A DNA stretch of 64,000 nt. It comes from Castor canadensis. Its lineage: Eukaryota > Chordata > Mammalia > Rodentia > Castoridae. The stretch spans positions 151,171,973 to 151,235,972 of the forward strand of contig NC_133389.1 of assembly GCF_047511655.1 (NCBI RefSeq), written 5' to 3'. Position 1 is the first letter of the stretch, and each line of letters starts with the position of its first letter. Made by a program: the position numbers and the translations under genes. The notes beneath the pieces were generated by a model that was not told the origin of the DNA, ran no database searches, and was given only the letters and a program-made list of their open reading frames with translations. Shown here piece after piece: positions 46,001 to 55,000 of the stretch.

Positions 46001-49000
46001 ATCACTGAGGGTCACTGAAACAGTTCATCGTTTCACATTTTCTTGCTGTTATAAATCACATGGTCTGGGATTCATATTAGGGGTGCTTATCAGTCAACTC
46101 CACTCATATTTGTTTCTTGTTGGTGACTCTCTTAGAGTTTCTTGGATCTGGTGATTGAACTGGAGAAACGGAATCTGATTGCTTCAGATCAATTGAATTT
46201 ATTAGAAAAATGCCTAAAGAACATTCACAGAATAGACCTGAAGACAAAAATTCAAAAGTACCAGCAGTCTGGTAAGAAGAATTTCTTTTCTTTTTCTTTT
46301 TGACAGTACTAGGGTTTGAACTCAGGGCCTCATGCTTGCTAGACAAGCTCTTTAGCGCTTGAGCTATGCCCCCAGCTGAGGTAAGAAGAATTTTGGCCAG
46401 TCAGTTTTCTAAAGTATTTACTGTGTCAGGACTCTTGGCATGACTCAACTGGTAAAGTAATTGCCTAGGGAGTGTGAGGTCCTGAGTTCAAACCCCAGAA
46501 CCACCCCCCAAAAAAACCACAAAAGATTGTAATATATTTGCTCTGTGCACAGTAGGAATGGTTGGTAAAGATTCATTTGTTGGATGGGTGGATGGAATGG
46601 AACCTGAATGTCCACAGCCCCCTCTAGCCTATGGCTAGCAATCACACCCCCTTATAACCTTCATATTCCAGATCTGCCAACTCCATCGGTAGATCTCCTG
46701 CTCCCCGTATCACCACCTCAGTTTTAGCTTTCTGCAAAGTGCTGCCAACTGGTTCTTAACATTCTAGCCTTTGAGAAAAGGTCTGCGTCCCCATTTTCAC
46801 AGGCTGGCAAAGCTGTGGACATTCAGGACTTTTAAGTGTATGCTGAATCCTGCTGCCTGGCTTCATTATTTGAGCTGATGATCACCATCATCTCTGGTTG
46901 TTGTCACTGGGGTCCCATAGCTGCCCTGAATGGTCCCAAATTTCACCAACTTCCTCGTGGAAAAGGTCACTTTTGATTTTTTTTCCTTAATAAGGGGACT
47001 AGGCTACCACTGGCCTTCTCCCTCACACTACCCATTTTAATGTCTTTTAACCTCTCCCTCAATTTGCATCTGATAGCAGGTCATTACCTAAAGGTCATGG
47101 CTGAGATCCACTCTTCTACAGAGCACTCCTCTACTCTCTCATACTCTAAATGACTTATAAACTAGAATTAGAATTTTTTAGTTCATTTGGTAAAAGAATA
47201 ATCTGATCTAATACTCTGAATTTGAGTAGGTGGCAGGAAAGGTTAGGGTATTTTGAAAGATGGTGATTGACCTTGGACTGAACCATTGTTGAAGATTCAC
47301 TTGATAATAATTTATAAATTTTAACTCAGTACCTCCCTTCTGTTTTTGTAGTTCAAGGAGCAGAAACAAGTTATATGAATTCTTCCCAAACATCTCTCCC
47401 AAGCTTGAGTCTCAAGGATCCTTCAAGGGTGAGTCTGGAGCAAATGTATGGAGTCCCAGCGTGACAGAGTTCAGAGCTTTTTTTTTTTTTCAGCATGGGG
47501 TTTGAACTCAGGGCTTCGTGCTTAAGCCACACCGTCAGTCCATCTTGTGCTGGTTATTTTGGAAATGGTATCTTGGGAACTGTTTTCCTGGGCTGGCACT
47601 GAACTGCAATCCTGCTAATCTCACCCTCCCTACTAGCTAGGGTTATAGGTGTGAGCCACCAGCACTTGGCTAGTTTAGCGCCTTAGTAGCAAAATATATG
47701 TTCTCATAACTTTAATCCTTTAAATACTGAATGCTTTAATATCTGAACAAATTGGGATAGAAATGTGTATTTGTTTTAAAAATATGTATAATTTCTTATG
47801 AACGTTAAGAAATGTTCATGGATTTATCTGGAGAATACAGAGAAATGCATGAGGAGGAAAATAATCCTGTAATTCAGCTGTCCAAAGGCAACCTTTCTTT
47901 TAATATTTTGAGATATTTCCCTCTAGTCTCTTTTCTATGGGTGTTAAAATGTATTTCTATATGGATAGTTGCACATGTTTTTTCATTGTTCATTCATTTG
48001 TTTCTTTGAAGATTCAGCTTTTTAAATAAACATGGATAAGATGTGCCTATTGAAAAAATATTTTTAAATGTAGTAAAAGAGGTTCTAAAAGTGCTTTTTT
48101 CCTACCTCACAATACTTTTGAGTTCATTTTTCATGAGGCAGCTGTTGTTAACCAATTTCTTCTGTAACCATTCAGAGACAGTCTACATATATATAATCCA
48201 TTTTTCTTTTGTATAAATGGTAGCATACCAGGTTGAAAATTCTTGGAAATTGTTCTGTATGATTCATGTGGGCCTACCTCTCATCATTACTTTGACTGAT
48301 TTCCATTTTCTGCATGTATCATAATGTATTTAGCTCTTTCTTGTTGATATGTATCTATTACTATTGCTTCTGATCTTTTGTAATTACAAACAGTGCAAAA
48401 TAAATACCTCATACTTATCTCTCTGTGCATTTGCTTTTTACTGAGCTTGATTTAATAATTTTAGCAAAAATTTTTGTTATTAAGTGATGAAACAAATTAT
48501 TTTTTTCTAGTTCACGAACATAAATGTCACATAGTCACCTATGGTTGTTACATTGGTAGTATGTAGTACACAAAGTATCAACAGAATTGTTTCTTAGTTA
48601 ATCTTTTATCTTGAGAAGAAGAATCTTGGTGAACTCTTGTTCTTATCCTCATCTAAAGTCATGTGGAATTTGTAGTGAGGACTTACACTAGACAATTTTG
48701 TGGCTAAATTATAAACCCTTTCATAAAAGCATGTGATGAAAGCACTAACTACTCCTATTACATGAATAGTTTCTTGGAGAATATGAGCTGTAAGAGATAA
48801 CCACTGAGAAACAGAATTTCAGAGCTAAAGTAGATGTTGAGGATTGTACTCTCCTACCCACTCACTGCACAAAATAAGGAAAGTTAGACCTAAAGGATAC
48901 TAAATTGTTGTTCACCTCCACCTACTGTCGGTCTGCCCAGTCCCTGCTCCTCCTACTATGCAGTGCTGTATCTAATAAACTGCAGTCATGACTTAATGGA

Positions 49001-52000
49001 TAGTGTACTCTCTTTGGCTTAGATTGTTTCAGAGGTGAGGTGCCATTTGAAATATGTATATATTGGTTAACAGTATATAGTATGTGTATAAACAGTGTAT
49101 AAAATGGTTAACAGTAAATGGTATGTGTACCTTTCACAGGCCATCTGAGAAGAGAAAGGACCAGTTCAGTTTTTCATTCTCTGATTAATCCTACTCTAAC
49201 CTTCAGAAGAGGTTTATCAGAATTCTTTATTACCCAGAATCAGGCCCATACATGGCTTATATGTAGCTAAGCAATTCTAGAAAAGCAATAATTAGGTATT
49301 TATTAAGTACTTCCATGCATTTGGCATGGAGCTGAGTACTCGCATACATTTCATCCTCATAAAACCCTCTGAGGTAGGCTCTGTTACTATGTTCATTCTG
49401 CAGATGAGGAAACAGAGATTAAATAACTTGCTCAGCTAGTAAGTGGCAGAATCAGGACTCACAACCAGGTATGTCTTGCACTCTTAGCCATGCTGTACTT
49501 TGCCCTTATGTTCAAAGGATAGGTTGAATGTCAATTTCATGTTCCAATAGCTTACTCTAACTTGGAGTTATCACAGCAAATATGCTGTACTATAACATCT
49601 GGTTTTATTGAGCTGTTTTTAAACATTTTCATATGCTAAGCTTAGCATATTTATGCTTTCATCCTATTTACATTTTGTAAAAGGAAAGGTTTCCTTGTTC
49701 TTTGACAAGGTAATATGGGATTTATAGAGTTAATAGTTCTTGCTATTCTTTTCTGGATAACTGTGAATGTGATATTTAAATTTTTTTCCTGGGTAAGAAT
49801 CCTACTCAGATATTTAAAGAGGTGTAATGTCATGTGCTCCTGAAAAAAAAAACCCTAAAGGGTATGATCTTATTCCTTATATTTGAAGCTCCAGAATGGG
49901 AAAAGTAAAGAACGAAGACTTGTGGAACACCCTAACATTCAAAGTAAGACCAACTTTTCTTTATATTCATTCTTTATAAATGCTTGATAATTTAAGTAAA
50001 AAATGTTGCAGAGGCTGGTGTATAGCTCAGTGGTAGAGTGCTTGCCTAGTATGTGTGAGATTTTGGGTTTGATCCCCAGCCCACTGGCTGCAGTGGTCCA
50101 CACTTGCAGACCAGGCTTCTTTTGGGAGGCTGAGGTGGGACTATCACTTGAGCCTAGGAGTTGAAACCATCCTGGCCAACAAAGTGTGACTGCATTGTCA
50201 AAAAAATGAAAGTTGCCATTTATCTCCATATTCTAACTAAGCTCTTAAAAAGCATTTAAACTCTTAAAATGTATTCATTGGATTTCTAGTTACCTGTTGA
50301 GCTAGCTAACTTAAATTTGAATACCACAGGTACATAATCTTTGCCATATTTTTAAGAGATGTGACTTGTATATAGATGTCTGAAATGCATATATTTAATG
50401 TATTTATATTATATATATATAAATATACATGAGATAAAACTATAACCAAGTCATGTTAAACATTAATCCAGTCATGATAATAAACCAAACTAAACCAAAT
50501 ATCCAGCAGCAGGAAGAAGAAAGATTAATAGGCTTTTGTTTTATAGTCCATTTAATGTGTCTGGATACTCTGCAGAATATATCCTCCCTCTCCTAAAAAG
50601 AAAGAAAACATGTGATTAAAAATTGGCTGTTTCAACCCACATGGTCTCTCTCTTCTCTTTAAAAACATCAGCACTTGATCCTATAACATCATTTTTAAAA
50701 GGTTTATTTCTTTGCTGTCTTGAGACCTCCCTGAAGTGAGGACTGAGACTCAGCCTTACAGTGAGGAGGTAGATGGTTGTGTTTCAAGACACCAGGGAGC
50801 AAGGATTGATAGCTGCTGTGGAAGATTGCAGGCTTATCCGAGGATCATAGAATTTATCCTGTGTGTGGTAGGGGACCATTTTGAGTGGGCAGTGGCCTGA
50901 TGGAAGCCTTGTTTGTGTGGCAGGCCAGTATCTTATGACTCAGCCTGTGTGTGTGTGTGTGCCTGGAAAATGAGAAGCATTTGCCTAGAGTAGGCAGATG
51001 GAGCTGCTCACGCCTGTCATTCTCTACCTAATATCCTGCTCTCCAGCAAAAGCTGTTGAGAATCAAATTTATTCCTGAATTGACAGCATGTTTCTTAAAA
51101 CAGTGGTAAGAATTAGAATTCTGAAAACTGTTTAAAGAGAAAATAGGAGCCTGGGTAGAAATGCCTGGGAATTAAAATCAAATGGGGTCCTTTTCATTGG
51201 CTTCCTGATCCAAATTAAGCATAATTCTAGGTGAGATAAGTAACACACCTGGTGATCCTGTTAGGAGAGCCACCTCCTTGCTTTTGCCTGGACTTGGCTT
51301 ACTCACTTAATAAAAGAAGAAGCATTCTGATAAATTGACCTTAATTTAATAGAAGTTTAAAATAATCAAACGAAATGTTCATATTACTTTGGACTTCCAA
51401 CTAGATTTCAGTTGAAAGATTATGATGATGGTGATAACTACAATTTGGTAAGCTCTTGCTAAATGCTTTACACTGGGCTAGGCATATCAAATAGGTTATT
51501 TTGTGGGGTTTTTTGTTCTTTTTCTTTTTTGGTGGTACTGGGATTTGAGCTCAGGGCATTGTGTTTGCTAGGCAGGTGCCTTAGTTACTTTTCATATAGG
51601 GTATTGCTTTATGTCAGGGCCAGCCTGAATCATGATCCTCCTATTTATGCATCCTGCATAGCTGTGATGACAAGCCTCTGCCACCGTGTCCAGCTTTCAT
51701 TGGTTGAGATGGGGGTCTCACTAATATTTTCCCCAGGCTGGCTTCCTGATTTTACTGATCTCTACCTCCCAAGTAGCAATTGTTTGTTCTGTTAAAACAA
51801 TGATTGCTGAAATATAAAAAGGAAAAGTGATATTTCCTCTTACTTTTAAATATCAGAGATAGTCACTGCTAATGTTTGACTTATCTACCTCTTGACTCTT
51901 ATGTTTAGCTCGTACAGTTGTCCCTAAGTATCTGTCGGGGATTGGTTTCAGACTCCCCGTGGATATCAAAATCTGCAAATGCTCAAGTCCCTGATACAAA

Positions 52001-55000
52001 ATGGTGTAATATTTGTATATAACCTGTTCACATCCTTTCCTATTGTGTAAATCACCTCTAGATTACGTATAACACCTAATGCAATGTAAATGCTATGTAC
52101 ATAGTTGTTATGCTTTATTGTTTAGGGAACAAGGTCAAGAAAAAAACGTTTGTTCATGTTTTAGTACAGATGTAATTTTTGGTCCTTTGTTGGTTGAATC
52201 TACAGATGCAGAACCTATGGATTTCGAATGCCATTTTTATATGTATGAAAATGTGCATTTAATATTTTTAATATGTAAAGTCAATATTATGCATATTATT
52301 TAATAATCCATTTTTATTTACTATACCCTGCATATCCTTTTTTGTCAAATACATAAAGATCTCTCTTTTCCTTTCTAACATCACATAGTATTCCATTATA
52401 TGTATCATAGTGTTGATGGACTTTTAGGTCTTTCTAGTCTGGGCCATTAAAAACAGTCATTTGGCAGACATTTTTGACATACAGTTTTGCACTCTTGCTC
52501 TGTTACTTCCTTAAAATTTCTAGAAGCAGAATGTTGGCTTAAAGAATATTGACAATTGCCTTTTTTTATTATTATTATTCATATGTGCATACAATGCTTG
52601 GGTCATTTCTCCCCTCTGCCCCCACCCCCTCCCTTACCACCCACCCTGCTCCCTCCCTCTCCCCCCCACCCCCTCGATACCCAGCAGAATCTATTTTGCC
52701 CTTATCTCTAATTTTGTTGAAGAGAGAGTATAAGCAATAATAGGAAGGAAAAAGGGTTTTTGCTAGTTGAGATAAGGATAGGTATTCAGGGAGTTGACTC
52801 AACATTAATTTCCTGTGTGTGTGTGTTACCTTCTAGGTTAATTCTTCTTGATCTCACCTTTTCTCTAGTTCCTGGTCCCCTTCTCCTATTGGCCTCAGTT
52901 GCTTTTAAGGTATCTGCTTTAGTTTCTCTGCGTTGAGGGCAACAAATGCTAACTAATTTTTTAGGTGTCTTACCTATCCTCACCCCTCCCTTGTGTGCTG
53001 TTCACTTTTATCTTGTGATCAAAGTTCAATCCCCTTGTTGTGTTTGCCCTTGATCTAATGTCCGCATATGAGGGAGAACATACAATTTTTGGTCTTTTGG
53101 GCTAGGCTAACCTCACTCGGAATGATGTTCTCCAATTCCATCCATTTACCAGCGAATGATAACATTTCGTTCTTCTTCATGGCTGCATAAAATTCCATTG
53201 TGTATAGATAGCACATTTCCTTGATCCATTCGTCAGTAGTGGGGCATCTTGGCTGTTTCCATAACTTGGCTATTGTGAATAGTCCTGCAATAAACATGGA
53301 TATGCAGGTGCCTCTGGAGTAACCTTTGTCACAGTCTTTTGGGTATATCCCCAAGAGTGGTATTGCTGGATCATATGGTAGATCAATGTCTAGCTTTTTA
53401 AGTAGCCTCCAAATTTTTTTCTAGAGTGGTTGTACTAGTTTACATTCCCACCAACAGTGTAAGAGGGTTCCTTTTTTCCCCGCATCCTCGCCAACACCTA
53501 TTGTTAGTGGTGTTGCTGATGATGGCTATTCTAACAGGGGTGAGGTGGAATCTTAGTGTGGTTTTAATTTGCATCTCCTTTATTGCTAGAGATGGTGAGC
53601 ATTTTTTCATGTGTTTTTTTGGCTATTTGAATTTCTTCTTTTGAGAAAGTTCTATTTAGTTCACTTGCCCATTTCTTTATTGGTTCATTAGTTTTGGGAG
53701 AATTTAGTTTTTTAAGTTCCCTATATATTCTGGTTATCAGTCCTTTGTCTGATGTGTAGCTGGCAAATATTTTCTCCTACTCTGTGGGTGTTCTCTTCAG
53801 TTTAGAGACCATTTCTTTTGTTGAGCAGAAGCTTTTTAGTTTTATGAAGTCCCATTTATCTATGCTATCTCTTAGTTGCTGTGCTGCTGGGGTTTCATTG
53901 AGAAAGTTCTTACCTATACCTACTAATTCCAGAGTATTTCCTACTCTTTCCTGTATCAACTTTAGAGTTTGTGGTCTGATATTAAGATCCTTGATCCATT
54001 TTGAGTTAATATTGGTATAGGGTGATATGCATGGATCTAGTTTCAGTTTTTTGCAGACTGCTAACCAGTTTTCCCAGCAGTTTTTGTTGAAGAGGCTGCT
54101 ATTTCTCCATCGTATATTTTTAGCTCCTTTGTCAAAGACAAGTTGGTTATAGTTGTGTGGCTTCATATCTGGGTCCTCCATTCTGTTCCACTGGTTTTCA
54201 TGTCTGTTTTTGTGCCAGTACCATGCTGTTTTTATTGTTACTGCTTTGTAATATAGTTTGAAGTCAGGTATCGTGATACCTCCAACATTGTCTTTTGACT
54301 GAGTATTGCCTTGGCTATTCGTGGCCTCTTGTGTTTCCATATAAATTTCACGGTAGATTTTTCAATCTCTTTAATGAATGTCATTGGGATTTTGATGGGA
54401 ATTGCATTAAACATGTAGATTACTTTTGGGAGTATAGACATTTTTACTATGTTGATTCTACCAATCCATGAGCATGGGAGATCTCTCCACTTTCTATAGT
54501 CTTCCTCAATCTCTTTCTTCAGAAGTGTATAGTTTTCCTTGTAGAGGTCTTTCACATCCTTTGTTAGGTTTACACCTAGGTATTTGATTTTTTTTGAGGC
54601 TAGACAATTGCCTTTTTAAAAGACTGGTTCATCTAGCCAGACATCAGTGGATTACACCTGTAATCTTAGCTACTTGGGAGGCTGATATCAGGAGGATTGT
54701 GGTTTGAGGCCAGCCTAGGGAAATAGTTCATGAGATTCCCCATCTCCAAAAATAACCAGAACAAAATACACTGGAGGTGTGGCTCAAGAAGTAGAGCAAC
54801 TGTTTTGCAAGCATGAAGCCCTGAGTTCAAACCCAAGTCTCCCCCCAAATAATTAATTAAGATTAGTTTAATCTGTACAGTATTAGTATTTGAAAGTGCT
54901 CATTTCTTCCAAACTTTACTGATACTGCAATTTGTCTCTAGATATTATTTCTTATTTTGTAGCAGTTTTGTAAGGTAGATAAAAGTATTTCAGCTCAGAG

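Larger units (their letters stand above)
47800..48480 (-). mobile_element. Old L1 3' region in a CFLAR intron
   Basis: GGAAAATAATCCTGTAATTC, AGATATTTCCCTCTAGTCTC, TTGTATAAATGGTAGCATAC and CTTTTGTAATTACAAACAGT follow the known L1M 3' end layout. The candidate c-FLIP-S tail at 48224-48262 is inside it. Confidence 0.55.

Noticed and set aside
53777-54340. A 187-codon minus-strand ORF
   Set aside because: It is a fragment of L1 ORF2 within the truncated insertion, not a cellular gene.
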